NCBI RefSeq assembly: GCF_002240415.1
Contig: NZ_CP020028.1
Coordinates: 2,133,501 to 2,197,500 of the forward strand
Origin: Paenibacillus kribbensis
GTDB taxonomy: Bacteria > Bacillota > Bacilli > Paenibacillales > Paenibacillaceae
Direction: 5' to 3'
Length of the DNA: 64,000 bases
In this document: in pieces, positions 55,597 through 64,000 of the stretch
How positions within the stretch are numbered: position 1 is the stretch's first letter
How the letters are laid out: each line of letters begins with the position of its first letter
The notes under the pieces: model-generated
What the model saw: the letters and a program-made list of their open reading frames with translations, nothing else
What the model was told of the DNA's origin: nothing
Databases searched by the model: none
Translations under genes and position numbers: made by a program

Positions 55597-55697
55597 AGTT
55601 CCCAAAGGGGAGTAGCTCAACGAGTAAAGTCGTCATTACGGGATCATAAATCCCCGGCTTTATTGGCAACGTTATGTTGTAAGCGAGACCTTTGCCA
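55597..55697 (+). ncRNA. yybP-ykoY manganese riboswitch
   Basis: The conserved aptamer features are all present: CAAAGGGGAGTAGCT at the 5' side, GTCGTCATTACGGGATCATA, CCCCGGC, and TTGGCAACGTTATG followed by AGCGAGACCTTTGCC. Bases 55603-55608 (CAAAGG) pair with 55689-55694 (CCTTTG) to close the two-arm aptamer. Known members bind Mn2+ and switch on Mn2+ efflux genes. The 3' strand of the closing stem is shared with a terminator, so metal binding should allow read-through. Confidence 0.95.
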
Positions 55698-55731
55698 GGA
55701 TTTTCGGAATCCGGGTAAATGGTCTTTTTTT
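55687..55731 (+). terminator. Riboswitch-controlled terminator
   Basis: GACC-TTTGCC-GGATT pairs with AATCC-GGTAAA-GGTC and seven T follow. The left arm overlaps the aptamer closing stem, so the two structures exclude each other. Confidence 0.85.
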
Positions 55732-55848
55732 GATGCTAAATTTGGGTCAAGCGCCATTTCCGGATTTCCGTGAAGCGGCGCTTTTTTAGTATAAAGCGCT
55801 GAACTATGTACAAGTATAACAAATAAATAAAGAAGGTGGGAGGAACGT

Positions 55849-56538
55849 ATGGATTTTTTCTCAATTGAGTTTTTTACCGCATTATTGTCCATCATTATCA
55901 TTGATCTGGTGCTAGCTGGAGATAATGCGATCGTAATTGGCCTGGCAGCTCGCAATGTTGACAAGGCCAACCAAAAGAAGGTTATTATTTGGGGGACGGT
56001 CGGCGCAGTCATCATTCGTGTGATTGCTACGGTATTGGTCACGTTTTTACTGCAAATTTATGGCTTGCGATTGATCGGGGGACTTGCACTCATCTATATC
56101 GCCTACAAGCTGCTGGTGGAAGAAAAGAAGCACGAAATTTCAGCAACCAATCAAATGTGGGCAGCGATTCGCACCATTATTATTGCGGATACAATGATGG
56201 GACTCGACAATGTACTTGCTGTCGCGGGAGCGGCTCATGGTGATATGCTGCTTGTAATTCTTGGTCTGGCGATCTCCGTTCCAATTATGGTATGGGGAAG
56301 TACGATTATCTTGAAACTGACTGAACGTTATCCGGTCGTCATTACGATTGGAGCTGCTGTATTAGCCTATACCGCTGCAAAAATGGTGGTGGCTGAGCCG
56401 TTAATTGCACAGTGGTTTGCAAATGGGGTCGTTAAATACGGTTTTGAAGCTCTGATTGTGGTTCTGGTTGTAGCCATTGGGCTGCGCGTTAAAAAAATAA
56501 AGTCGGAGAAAACAAAAAAACAAGCGCTTCACGCCTAA
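55849..56538 (+). CDS. TerC family protein, probable manganese exporter
   Basis: A 229-residue TerC/YjbE-YkoY family membrane protein with seven helices. DLVLAGDNAIVIGLAAR in the first repeat and IIIADTMMGLDNVLAVAGAA in the second carry the paired acidic/Asn motifs that coordinate metal. In B. subtilis related proteins take part in Mn2+ export and metalation of secreted proteins. The riboswitch upstream supports a manganese role. GGTGGGAGG precedes the ATG. Confidence 0.92.
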   Translation: MDFFSIEFFTALLSIIIIDLVLAGDNAIVIGLAARNVDKANQKKVIIWGTVGAVIIRVIATVLVTFLLQIYGLRLIGGLALIYIAYKLLVEEKKHEISATNQMWAAIRTIIIADTMMGLDNVLAVAGAAHGDMLLVILGLAISVPIMVWGSTIILKLTERYPVVITIGAAVLAYTAAKMVVAEPLIAQWFANGVVKYGFEALIVVLVVAIGLRVKKIKSEKTKKQALHA

Positions 56539-56583
56539 GCAAGCCTTTTAAGTCATTGCAGCTTAAGCAGAGCATTCTTACAT

Positions 56584-56629
56584 AGAGGCTGTTCCGTTAA
56601 GTCCAACTGGACCGGAGCAGTCTCTTTTT
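56584..56629 (+). terminator. Terminator after the TerC gene
   Basis: AGAGGCTGTTCCG/CGGAGCAGTCTCT (two G-U pairs), an inner GTCC/GGAC stem, and five T. Confidence 0.9.
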
Positions 56630-56698
56630 CTTTGCTTGTCAGCAGACTTCCATGTAAACTAGACAACAGATGAATAGTAATTAAGAGGTGACAACAGT

Positions 56699-57640
56699 AT
56701 GAACAAGCAGAAAACAAGAGTGGCCATTGCAGGGCTGGGAGGTATTGCTCGCAAAGTGTATTTGCCATTGCTGGCTGCACACGAAGGTGTGGACATTATA
56801 GGTGTCATGAACCGTTCGCAGGAGCCGGTTAATTCTATCATGGAGCAATACAGGCTGCCGAAAGGAACGACAGATGTAAAGGAGATGCTGGCGTGGGAGC
56901 CGGAAGCTGTATTTATACATGCCGCGACGGAAGCTCATTTTGATCTGGTTATGGCGTGTATTGAAAAAGGAATTGCGGTGTATGTAGATAAACCGTTGTC
57001 CTATGATGTTCGTCAAAGTGTGGAGATGACCGCGTTTGCGGAGGCACAAGCTGTGCTGCTGGCGGTAGGCTTTAACCGACGTTTTGCTCCGCATTATGTA
57101 GCTGCTAAAGCTTGGCTGGAGACAGTGGGCGGCTTCAGTCAATGTGCAGCCATTAAACACCGAACGGGGTATGATCGGAGACCTGCTGAACAAACGGTCT
57201 ATGATGATTTGATTCATATGCTTGATTTGCTATTGTGGCTGGGCGGCGATCATTATGAGCTGTTGCACAGTAAACTGACGACGACGAATGAAGGGTATAT
57301 GGAAGCTTCGTTTGGTTCCGTACGTTTGGGAAATGCCTTCGGTAGCTATAGCATGAGCAGACAGGCAGGAGCTGACATAGAGAGGCTGGAGCTGCATGGG
57401 GCAGGTCGATCTGCTGAAGTAACCAATATGGAACAGGCTGTTTTCACGGAAAAAAGCAAGCTGCCACTAACGCAAGTTTTCGGAAGCTGGGACACGATAT
57501 TGGAAAGACGGGGATTCAGCGGAGTCGTGAACCATTTTCTGGAGCATATTCATCGTCCGGAGGAGTGCACGATAAGTGCTGGAAAGGTGCTGGAAAGCCA
57601 TATGCTGGCAGAAGAACTGGTCAATCATCTGAATGACTAA
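56699..57640 (+). CDS. Gfo/Idh/MocA family oxidoreductase
   Basis: A 313-residue NAD(P)-dependent dehydrogenase. The Rossmann motif AIAGLGGIARKVYLPLL is at the N-terminus and the family DKPLSYD motif (Lys near 99) follows. A C-terminal alpha/beta domain has the VYDDLIHMLDLLLWL helix holding a catalytic-type His. It resembles VirB-like/YceM putative dehydrogenases more than inositol dehydrogenases. GAGGTGACA precedes the ATG. Substrate unknown. Confidence 0.87.
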   Translation: MNKQKTRVAIAGLGGIARKVYLPLLAAHEGVDIIGVMNRSQEPVNSIMEQYRLPKGTTDVKEMLAWEPEAVFIHAATEAHFDLVMACIEKGIAVYVDKPLSYDVRQSVEMTAFAEAQAVLLAVGFNRRFAPHYVAAKAWLETVGGFSQCAAIKHRTGYDRRPAEQTVYDDLIHMLDLLLWLGGDHYELLHSKLTTTNEGYMEASFGSVRLGNAFGSYSMSRQAGADIERLELHGAGRSAEVTNMEQAVFTEKSKLPLTQVFGSWDTILERRGFSGVVNHFLEHIHRPEECTISAGKVLESHMLAEELVNHLND

Positions 57641-57719
57641 TACCAAAACTTATTGAACGGAAGACAGCGATCATGACGAATCCAGACATCAGGAAACAGG
57701 TTGAAGGAGAAATGAATAA

Positions 57720-58040
57720 ATGGTAGAGGATAACCGTAGTAAACAGCTAGAAGAAGCCATTATCGAAAATTACAAGCAGGAAGAGGACATGATGATTCTG
57801 GTGTTTGCGCAATGGTGCATCAATCATGGACTGGAGCCGGAGGAATTATATCGTGCAGCTTATCCACAGCAAGATAGCAACGAGCGTCTGCTACGAGTAC
57901 GCAAGCTGACTGTATCGCGTGAAGAAGCGGGCGATATTCCGCTCGATACGGTATTGGGGGTGCTATCCATGTTCGGAAACGAGGACTTGGCGATGGTCGT
58001 AGCTGAGGCGGCTGCCCAGCTTCCGCAGGAACGAAAATAG
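57720..58040 (+). CDS. Unknown small acidic protein
   Basis: A 106-residue, soluble, helical and acidic protein starting at ATG 57720 with AAGGAG about ten bases upstream. No family is recognised. The N-terminal half has a DMMILVFAQWCINHG helix with one Cys; the C-terminal half has DIPLDTVLGVLSMFGNEDLAMVVAEAAAQL. It lies 79 bases after the oxidoreductase and may belong to the same transcript. Confidence 0.6.
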   Translation: MVEDNRSKQLEEAIIENYKQEEDMMILVFAQWCINHGLEPEELYRAAYPQQDSNERLLRVRKLTVSREEAGDIPLDTVLGVLSMFGNEDLAMVVAEAAAQLPQERK

Positions 58041-58131
58041 GGCTAGCCAGAATAAAGGAAATGCTATAATAACGATAGCATGGGATCAACTGCTTGAATT
58101 AGGATCTTGTTATAGGGAGGGTAAACTGACG

Positions 58132-58413
58132 ATGAAAGATGTAACGGTACCAAGCACCTGTAAGGGCTGCGAAAGAGACATCACGATATCTGAGGAACAA
58201 ATTACCAGAATTCTAAATAACATGAGACCCAAAGTGGAATGTGTGAACGATGAAGTGTATGAGGCCAGACTGTTGGCCTGCTCACAATGCGAAGACTTAA
58301 TGGCTGGGCATACATGCGGCATTAGCGGAAGCATTGTCCGTGTACGTGCCTTGGCAGCCACGCATAACTGTCCCAGTTATAGTGGTTCACGCTGGCAAGG
58401 AGCGTCCTCATAA
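58132..58413 (+). CDS. Cysteine-rich small protein (DUF6171-like)
   Basis: A 93-residue protein with seven cysteines: Cys-X2-Cys near the start (TCKGCERDI), then Cys in VECVND, LLACSQCEDL, HTCGISG and HNCPS. This arrangement suggests one or two zinc-binding knuckles. It looks like the short DUF6171 proteins of Paenibacillus; function unknown. GGGAGGG precedes the ATG. A TATAAT at 58065-58070 may give it its own promoter. Confidence 0.65.
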   Translation: MKDVTVPSTCKGCERDITISEEQITRILNNMRPKVECVNDEVYEARLLACSQCEDLMAGHTCGISGSIVRVRALAATHNCPSYSGSRWQGASS

Positions 58414-58425
58414 TACCCCCATCCC

Positions 58426-58451
58426 AGTCTGCCTTAATGGCAGGCTTTTTG
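58426..58451 (+). terminator. Terminator
   Basis: AGTCTGCC/GGCAGGCT stem (one G-U) with a five-base loop and TTTTT. Confidence 0.85.
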
Positions 58452-58477
58452 GTTTGAATGAACCTTTTTGCTTAAGA

Positions 58478-58506
58478 TTGACAAATAGTAGACAATAAAA
58501 TATATT
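58478..58506 (+). promoter_or_regulatory. Strong promoter of the arabinofuranosidase gene
   Basis: A consensus TTGACA (58478-58483) and TATATT (58501-58506) are exactly 17 bases apart. Transcription should start near 58513, leaving a leader of ~180 bases. Confidence 0.75.
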
Positions 58507-58630
58507 AAACGTGTAAAATGATTTTGTTTAATTATTAATGTTTTTATTAATCAAATGCTTGCTGGACTTGATGAAAACACAAAGATTAGGTCAGTAAAAA
58601 GTGCGGCAGAAAGAGCTACATTTCGTTATT

Positions 58631-58645
58631 TTGAAAGCGTAATCA
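58631..58645 (+). promoter_or_regulatory. cre site (CcpA)
   Basis: TTGAAAGCGTAATCA fits the catabolite-responsive element WTGNAANCGNWNNCW at every position. It lies ~120 bases downstream of the start site, where CcpA would act as a roadblock. Confidence 0.8.
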
Positions 58646-58693
58646 TTTATGCGAATGATGCAGCAATCTTTATATTTTAGGGGAGGGCTTGTT

Positions 58694-60178
58694 GTGAAGG
58701 GTTCCATTATTGTAAATACCGATTGGGAACAAGGCGTTATTAACAAGAATATCTACGGGCAATTTGCCGAGCATCTTGGAAGATGTATTTATGAAGGCTT
58801 ATGGGTTGGCCAGGAATCTCCGATTCCGAACACGGACGGAATTCGCAATGATGTGGTAGAAGCGCTTAAAAGGCTGAATATTCCTGTGCTGCGTTGGCCA
58901 GGGGGCTGTTTTGCTGATGAATATCATTGGAAAGACGGTGTCGGACCGAAAGAAAATCGCAAGAGAATGGTAAATACGCACTGGGGTGGTGTGGTTGAAA
59001 ATAATCATTTTGGTACACATGAGTTTTTCCAGTTGTGTGAGCTGTTAAATGCAGAGCCTTATATATGTGGAAATGTAGGCAGTGGTACAGTGCAGGAAAT
59101 GTCGGAGTGGGTAGAGTATATGACCTTTGATGGGGAATCGCCTATGGCTGCATGGCGTCAGGAAAACGGTCGTGAGAAACCGTGGAAGCTCAAATATTTT
59201 GGAGTGGGGAACGAAAACTGGGGTTGTGGCGGCAACATGCGTCCGGAATATTATGCCGATCTGTATCGTCGTTATCAGACCTATGTTCGTAACTATGGCG
59301 ATAACCGCATTTATCGGATTGCAGGCGGGGCAAATGTGGATGATTACCGTTGGACCGAAGTGCTGATGCGAGAAGCCGGATATCTTATGGACGGTTTGAG
59401 TCTGCACAATTACACGGTCCCGGGTACTTGGGAAGCGAAACGGCAAGCACTCGGTTTTGATGAAGCGGAATGGTTTGAGACGATGAAAAAATCATTGCAC
59501 ATGGACGAATTGATTACCCGCCATTCTGCCATTATGGACAAATATGATCCTGATAAGCGGGTCGGATTGATCGTCGATGAATGGGGAACCTGGTTCCTGA
59601 CCGAGCCGGGTACGAATCCGGGCTTTCTGTATCAGCAAAATACGATGCGCGATGCGCTTGTAGCTGGACTGCACCTGCACATTTTCCATAATCACCATGA
59701 CCGTGTGCAGATGACGAATATTGCCCAAATGGTCAATGTTTTGCAGGCGATGGTTCTGACCGAAGGGCCAGCTATGCTGTTGACGCCGACATATCATGTA
59801 TTTGAAATGTTCAAGGTGCATCAGGATGCACAAGCACTTGCTACTCATACCAAGCTAGGCAATTATGAATATGATGGAGATTCCATCCCGCAAGTAAGTG
59901 TGTCTGCTTCCAAGGCACAGGATGGCTATATTCATATCAGCTTGTGCAATGTCCATCCGGGCGAGTCTGCAAATTTAAATCTGGAGCTGAGAGGACTGGA
60001 AGAGGTTAAGGAGATCAGTGGAGTTGTCCTTGTCAGCGATGAAATGCAGGCACATAATACGTTTGACCAGCCGGAGCGCGTAAAAAAGGCAGCTTTTACG
60101 TCCTTCCAGCAGCAGGGTCAGCGTTTGGATATTGTATTGCCGCCGATGTCGGTAGTGATGCTGGCGATTGCTCCGTAA
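58694..60178 (+). CDS. GH51 alpha-L-arabinofuranosidase
   Basis: A 494-residue glycoside hydrolase of family 51 that removes terminal arabinofuranose from arabinan and arabinoxylan oligosaccharides. The barrel has acid/base Glu174 in GNENWGCGG and nucleophile Glu296 in [20 protein letters not shown] and the C-terminal beta domain are also typical. I start it at GTG 58694 (GGGAGGG six bases upstream). There is no signal peptide, so it acts on imported oligosaccharides. A strong promoter and a cre site precede it. Confidence 0.93.
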   Translation: MKGSIIVNTDWEQGVINKNIYGQFAEHLGRCIYEGLWVGQESPIPNTDGIRNDVVEALKRLNIPVLRWPGGCFADEYHWKDGVGPKENRKRMVNTHWGGVVENNHFGTHEFFQLCELLNAEPYICGNVGSGTVQEMSEWVEYMTFDGESPMAAWRQENGREKPWKLKYFGVGNENWGCGGNMRPEYYADLYRRYQTYVRNYGDNRIYRIAGGANVDDYRWTEVLMREAGYLMDGLSLHNYTVPGTWEAKRQALGFDEAEWFETMKKSLHMDELITRHSAIMDKYDPDKRVGLIVDEWGTWFLTEPGTNPGFLYQQNTMRDALVAGLHLHIFHNHHDRVQMTNIAQMVNVLQAMVLTEGPAMLLTPTYHVFEMFKVHQDAQALATHTKLGNYEYDGDSIPQVSVSASKAQDGYIHISLCNVHPGESANLNLELRGLEEVKEISGVVLVSDEMQAHNTFDQPERVKKAAFTSFQQQGQRLDIVLPPMSVVMLAIAP

Positions 60179-60230
60179 TAATCCAGGCTGTGGTATGTAA
60201 AGCAGTACTCGCTTTATCATTTAGTTTGAC

Positions 60231-60263
60231 AAAGAGAGCGTTCAGGCGAACGCTCTCTTTTAT
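60231..60263. terminator. Bidirectional terminator
   Basis: AAAGAGAGCGTTC and GAACGCTCTCTTT are perfect 13-base inverted copies with a four-base loop, between convergent genes; T runs lie on both sides. Confidence 0.92.
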
Positions 60264-61082
60264 TTATAATTGCTCGCGGTGAATCACTCTGAACTCCTTG
60301 GGAGACATGCCAAAGCGGGAACGGAATACACGGTGAAAATAGGTATAGTTTGCAAATCCGGACGATTCTGCGGCTTGTTCCAGTGACATAGGACTGAAAA
60401 TGATTCGCTCCCTCGCCATGTTGAGCCTGATGTCCAGCGTGTACTGCATAATGCTTGTATCGAATGTTTCCTTGAACAAATGCACGGCTCGGGATACGCT
60501 GATGCCGACATGTGAAGAAACGTCATCCAGTTTGAAGTTGGAGGATGCATTTTCCTCAATATAATTTTTAATCTGATAAGCCAGGTAATTATGATGTGTA
60601 GCAATAGGATGCTCGGACAGCATACGGTCGAACTCCAAACATAAAATGCGTATGTAATAGCTTGAAATTTCCGGGTAAGGATTAGAAATACGACGCTGTT
60701 CCATCACTAGCTGGCGAAATAGGCCGAGCAGGGCTTCTGTGAGCTGAACCTTGATTCGGTTAGGCCGTTTGTGGTGATTCCACCACTCATCTACCCAAGC
60801 GCCACCGAAAAAGATGTGGTAATCTCCGCTTTCCACGATCTGTTCACCCATGGAATTCAACTCATTGTGAATATCCAGCTCATAGGGCTCAGTTGGACTA
60901 AACAGCAACAGGTCTCCCGCCTCAATTCGTGTCATTTTTCCATTAATGCGGGCCTGGCAGCGTCCGTCTGTTTGCAGTCGAAATAAATAATTTTTAATCC
61001 CATCAGGCTGGTTCGAATAAAAGGGTTTACGATGAAAGGAATAGCCTGCGGTAAGAACCTGACAAGACTCGACGATGGACAT
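60264..61082 (-). CDS. AraC family transcriptional regulator
   Basis: A 272-residue regulator with an N-terminal cupin-type sensor (ARINGKMTRIEAGDLLLFSPTEPYELDIH) and a C-terminal double HTH (~170-270: LDDVSSHVGISVSRAVHLFKETF and LEQAAESSGFANYTYFHRVFRSRFGMSPKEFR). The ATG at 61082 is chosen because AAAGGAG lies seven bases upstream. It is divergent from the oxidoreductase-isomerase operon at 61248, its most likely target, and converges with the arabinofuranosidase. Confidence 0.9.
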   Translation of the reverse strand: MSIVESCQVLTAGYSFHRKPFYSNQPDGIKNYLFRLQTDGRCQARINGKMTRIEAGDLLLFSPTEPYELDIHNELNSMGEQIVESGDYHIFFGGAWVDEWWNHHKRPNRIKVQLTEALLGLFRQLVMEQRRISNPYPEISSYYIRILCLEFDRMLSEHPIATHHNYLAYQIKNYIEENASSNFKLDDVSSHVGISVSRAVHLFKETFDTSIMQYTLDIRLNMARERIIFSPMSLEQAAESSGFANYTYFHRVFRSRFGMSPKEFRVIHREQL

Positions 61083-61247
61083 ATGATGACTCCTTTGGGC
61101 AATTAGCTGTTTCAAATATTGACCAGATTGTTCATGTTTTAATCATATTATTCATTTTAAACGAAACCGAAATAGAATACCATGTGAACTGTAAAGCTTA
61201 CATGCTAGATCACAAAGTACATGTTGGAGGCCAAGGAGTGTGACGAT

Positions 61248-62354
61248 GTGGAACGAATGAAGGCCGGGATCATCGGTTGTGGTAACATTAGTACGGTATA
61301 TCTTGAAAATCTGCAAAATAGTCCGCTTATTGAGGTGGTAGCTGTCGCTGACCTGCTGGAGGAAAGGGCCAGGGCGAAGGCCGATGAATTCAACATTGAA
61401 AACGTATACAAAGTGGATGAGTTGCTGCGTCAGCCTGAGATTGAGCTTGTATTTAATCTGACTGTGCCTGGCAGCCATGCACTGACAGATGTGGCGATAC
61501 TGGAGGCAGGCAAGCACGTGTACAGTGAAAAGCCTTTGGCGGTATCTTTGGAGGACGGCAGACGCATTCTGGATGTAGCCAAAGCAAAAAACCTGCGTGT
61601 CGGCTGTGCTCCGGATACATTTCTCGGCGCGGGCATTCAGACTGCACGCCATGCCATACAGTCCGGAATCATTGGTCAGCCAGTAGCTGCTACGGCCTTT
61701 TTAATGGGCAGGGGCCCAGAGTGGTGGCATGAGAATCCGGAGTTTTTCTATGCCGCTGGAGGTGGGCCGATGTTTGACATGGGGCCTTACTATTTGACCT
61801 CGCTGATCCACCTGCTCGGGCCAATTCGGCGAATTAGCGGCTCCGTAGGGATTCAGATTCCGGAACGTTATATACATTCCGGTCCCAAAAGCGGCACGCC
61901 ACTGCAAGTGGAGACACCAACGCATCTGGCCGGGACCCTGGATTTTGATAACGGTGCTATCGTAACGCTGATCACCAGCTTTGATATTCAGGGAGCTTCC
62001 GAGCTGCCGCGTATCGAAATTTACGGAACAAAAGGGACTTTGAATCTACCGGACCCTAACTTTTTTAACGGCGATGTTAAGCTTCGTCGACCTGGAGAGG
62101 AAAACGTGGAGGTGTTGAAGCCTCTTTTTGAATGTGAAAAAAACGAGCGTGGAATAGGTGCAGGCGAGATGGTGAGAGCCATTCGCAGTGAAAAGAACCA
62201 TCATGCCAATGCGGAGCTAGCCTATCATGTGTTGGAAGCCATGCATGCTTTTCAACGTTCCTCATTGGAAGGAAAGCATATTATGCTGGAGAGCACGTTT
62301 GAGCCGGACGAGGATTTGTATGAAGGAACAGATATAACGGTACATCCATCCTAA
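61248..62354 (+). CDS. Gfo/Idh/MocA family oxidoreductase
   Basis: A 368-residue sugar dehydrogenase-like protein starting at GTG 61248 (AAGGAG nine bases upstream; an ATG at 61257 is also possible). The Rossmann site is AGIIGCGNISTVYLENL, the family motif SEKPLAV. The substrate domain has GRGPEWWHENPEFFYAAGGGPMFDMGPYYL with the catalytic-type Asp/Tyr pair. It opens an operon with an isomerase and a second oxidoreductase, which suggests sequential oxidation and isomerisation of a sugar or inositol derivative. Confidence 0.9.
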   Translation: MERMKAGIIGCGNISTVYLENLQNSPLIEVVAVADLLEERARAKADEFNIENVYKVDELLRQPEIELVFNLTVPGSHALTDVAILEAGKHVYSEKPLAVSLEDGRRILDVAKAKNLRVGCAPDTFLGAGIQTARHAIQSGIIGQPVAATAFLMGRGPEWWHENPEFFYAAGGGPMFDMGPYYLTSLIHLLGPIRRISGSVGIQIPERYIHSGPKSGTPLQVETPTHLAGTLDFDNGAIVTLITSFDIQGASELPRIEIYGTKGTLNLPDPNFFNGDVKLRRPGEENVEVLKPLFECEKNERGIGAGEMVRAIRSEKNHHANAELAYHVLEAMHAFQRSSLEGKHIMLESTFEPDEDLYEGTDITVHPS

Positions 62355-62372
62355 TAGAAGAGGTGAAGGGCA

Positions 62373-63140
62373 ATGGCAAAAGTAGGATTGCAATTGTACA
62401 CAGTAAGGGAAGAGCTTGAACAGGATTTTGAAGGTACGTTGCGCAAGGTCGTTGAGCTTGGCTATAAAGGGGTAGAATTTCATACCTTTTTCGGGCGCAG
62501 CGCCAAGGATGTCAAAGCACTTTTGGATGAACTGAAACTGGAAGTTGTCGGAACTCACGTGCCATATACTCGCTTGCTGGATCATTTGGATGAAGAGATT
62601 GCATACCACAAGGAATTGGGCAATAAGTACCTGATCGTTCCTTATTTAACCGACGAACAGCGCCAGTGGGATGAACTTTTTTCCAATCTGAATCGTATTG
62701 GTGAAAAGGTGAAGGAACAGGGCCTGATTTTGGCTTATCATAATCATGATTTTGAAATGACGGAGAAAATTAATGATCGTCCGGTATTTGATGCTATATA
62801 TGATGAAGTTCCCGCTGATTTGTTACAGGTCGAAATGGATACTTGTTGGGTATACTATGGAGGCTATGATCCTGTGGAATACATCGGACGTTATCGGGGT
62901 CGCCTGCCTATCATTCACTTAAAGGATATGGCACGTGACGAACAGCAAAAAGCAGTTACCGTAGAGCTTGGCCAAGGAGAAGTACAGCTTCAGGCTATTA
63001 CGGACGCCGCTATTCAGGCAGGCGTGGATTGGATTGTGGTGGAACAGGATTTCAGCTCAAATCCTCCAATCGAAAGCATTGAAACTAGCTTTAAGTGGCT
63101 CCAACACTACGCAGCTGAGGGAGGAAATATTCATGTCTAA
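62373..63140 (+). CDS. Sugar phosphate isomerase/epimerase family (AP endonuclease 2-like barrel)
   Basis: A 255-residue TIM barrel of the IolE/IolI/xylose isomerase-like family. It has VGLQLYTVREELEQDF at the start. The metal ligands lie in AYHNHDFEM, the Glu of LLQVEMDTCWVYYGG, IIHLKDM and VVEQDFS. Such enzymes isomerise or dehydrate sugars and inositols. It begins 18 bases after the first oxidoreductase, and its stop overlaps the start of the next. Confidence 0.88.
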   Translation: MAKVGLQLYTVREELEQDFEGTLRKVVELGYKGVEFHTFFGRSAKDVKALLDELKLEVVGTHVPYTRLLDHLDEEIAYHKELGNKYLIVPYLTDEQRQWDELFSNLNRIGEKVKEQGLILAYHNHDFEMTEKINDRPVFDAIYDEVPADLLQVEMDTCWVYYGGYDPVEYIGRYRGRLPIIHLKDMARDEQQKAVTVELGQGEVQLQAITDAAIQAGVDWIVVEQDFSSNPPIESIETSFKWLQHYAAEGGNIHV

Positions 63141-64000
63141 AACACTCAAAGTCGGGATTATTGGTTGTGGGGGGATTGCGAGCGGCAAGCATTTGCCGAG
63201 TCTTGCCAAGCAAAAGCGTGCAGAGATCATTGCTTTTTGTGACATCATTCCGGGACGCGCTGAGGAGGCCGCAGCAAAGTTTGGTGCTGAAGGCTCCCAA
63301 GTCTACAGTGATTACCGTAAGCTGCTTGAAAATAAAGACATTGAAGTTGTACATGTATGTACGCCCAACGACTCACACTCCGAAATTACGGTCGCCGCAC
63401 TTGAGGCAGGCAAGCATGTGCTATGTGAAAAGCCAATGGCCAAAACGGCCGAGCAGGCACGGGAAATGCTTGCTGCGGCCAACCGTACAGGTAAAAAGCT
63501 GTCCATTGCGTATCAGAACCGTTATCGTGATGATAGTTTGTATCTGAAGCAATTGGTCGAGCAGGGAGAGCTTGGTGAAATTTATCTGGGCAAAGCAATC
63601 GCTCTGCGTCGACGCGCGGTTCCGACATGGGGAGTATTCTTGGATGAAGAGAAGCAGGGCGGTGGCCCGCTGATTGATATTGGTACACATGCACTCGATT
63701 TGACACTCTGGCTGATGGATAATTACAAGCCTAAAAGCGTAATGGGATCAACCTTCCATAAGCTGGGGGATCGTAAAAATGCGGCGAATGCTTTTGGACC
63801 TTGGAATCCTGAGGAATTTAAGGTGGAGGATTCTGCTTTTGGTTTTATTACAATGCAAAATGGAGCTACGATCGTACTGGAATCCAGCTGGGCATTAAAC
63901 GTTGTAGAATTTGGCGAAGCCAAGACACTGCTATGCGGAACGGAAGGCGGAGCCGATATGCAGGATGGATTGCGCATTAACGGAGAAAAGAATAGCCGCT
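63133..64000 (+). CDS. Gfo/Idh/MocA family oxidoreductase, 3' end beyond the window
   Basis: Starts at ATG 63133, eight bases inside the isomerase gene, and stays open to the window edge (289 residues visible). The Rossmann motif VGIIGCGGIASGKHLPSL, the CEKPMAKT motif and GGGPLIDIGTHALDLTLWLM with its His mark a typical Gfo/Idh/MocA enzyme. It is the second such protein in this operon and is clearly different from the first, so the two may act on successive intermediates. Confidence 0.92.
   Translation, partial: MSKTLKVGIIGCGGIASGKHLPSLAKQKRAEIIAFCDIIPGRAEEAAAKFGAEGSQVYSDYRKLLENKDIEVVHVCTPNDSHSEITVAALEAGKHVLCEKPMAKTAEQAREMLAAANRTGKKLSIAYQNRYRDDSLYLKQLVEQGELGEIYLGKAIALRRRAVPTWGVFLDEEKQGGGPLIDIGTHALDLTLWLMDNYKPKSVMGSTFHKLGDRKNAANAFGPWNPEEFKVEDSAFGFITMQNGATIVLESSWALNVVEFGEAKTLLCGTEGGADMQDGLRINGEKNSR

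Overview
The window is chromosomal DNA of an endospore-forming, Gram-positive, moderate-GC member of the Bacillales, most likely a Paenibacillus of the P. polymyxa type. The evidence is protein-level: ricF-ylbG, a long block in the same order as the Bacillus subtilis yloA-recG region, SpoVM, a SpoVIF-like protein, a GerA/GerB/GerC germinant receptor, frequent TTG and GTG starts with strong Shine-Dalgarno sites, and CcpA-, LexA- and Mn-riboswitch-type control elements. I saw no rRNA or tRNA genes, prophage, insertion sequence or CRISPR array.

Layout. 1-4.1 kb: the end of an unknown gene, ricF, ylbG, an unknown gene, then a LysR regulator overlapping a PHP-domain phosphoesterase. 4.1-34.8 kb: the conserved core. 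rqcH (reverse strand) faces away from a Ca2+ P-type ATPase, followed by dapF, a secreted PepSY/YcdB-like protein and a fused homocysteine methyltransferase/MTHFR. Then come yicC, remA, gmk, rpoZ, coaBC, priA, def, fmt, rsmB, rlmN, prpC, prkC, rsgA, rpe, a small membrane gene, spoVM, rpmB (reverse), fakA, degV, recG and a SpoVIF-like gene. This block joins nucleotide and cofactor synthesis, translation initiation and rescue, ribosome maturation, PASTA kinase/phosphatase signalling and sporulation.

34.8-54 kb is accessory. A ROK repressor, MFS transporter, two very small membrane proteins and a HAD phosphatase look like one sugar-related cluster. A Y-family DNA polymerase, a class A penicillin-binding protein and an unknown small protein each carry a LexA-like palindrome upstream. 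Between them lie a divergent LysR/PLP-decarboxylase pair destroyed by one deletion, a secreted helical protein and a ger operon. Then follow an EamA exporter, a YitT membrane protein behind a long, apparently structured leader, a YdaT-like gene relic, and the lipid II flippase amj behind a tandem heptamer repeat.

54-64 kb: MsrAB and a VTT-family membrane protein (reverse strand), a TerC-family protein under a yybP-ykoY manganese riboswitch, a Gfo/Idh/MocA oxidoreductase, two small proteins, and a carbohydrate region. The last contains a GH51 arabinofuranosidase with a cre site, an AraC regulator and a divergent oxidoreductase-isomerase-oxidoreductase operon that runs off the end of the window.

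The best candidates for something undescribed are the yitT leader RNA, the LexA-box genes other than the polymerase, and the microproteins of the ROK/MFS/HAD cluster. All RNA folds were made by eye, and all family names come from recognition of motifs and overall similarity without database searches.
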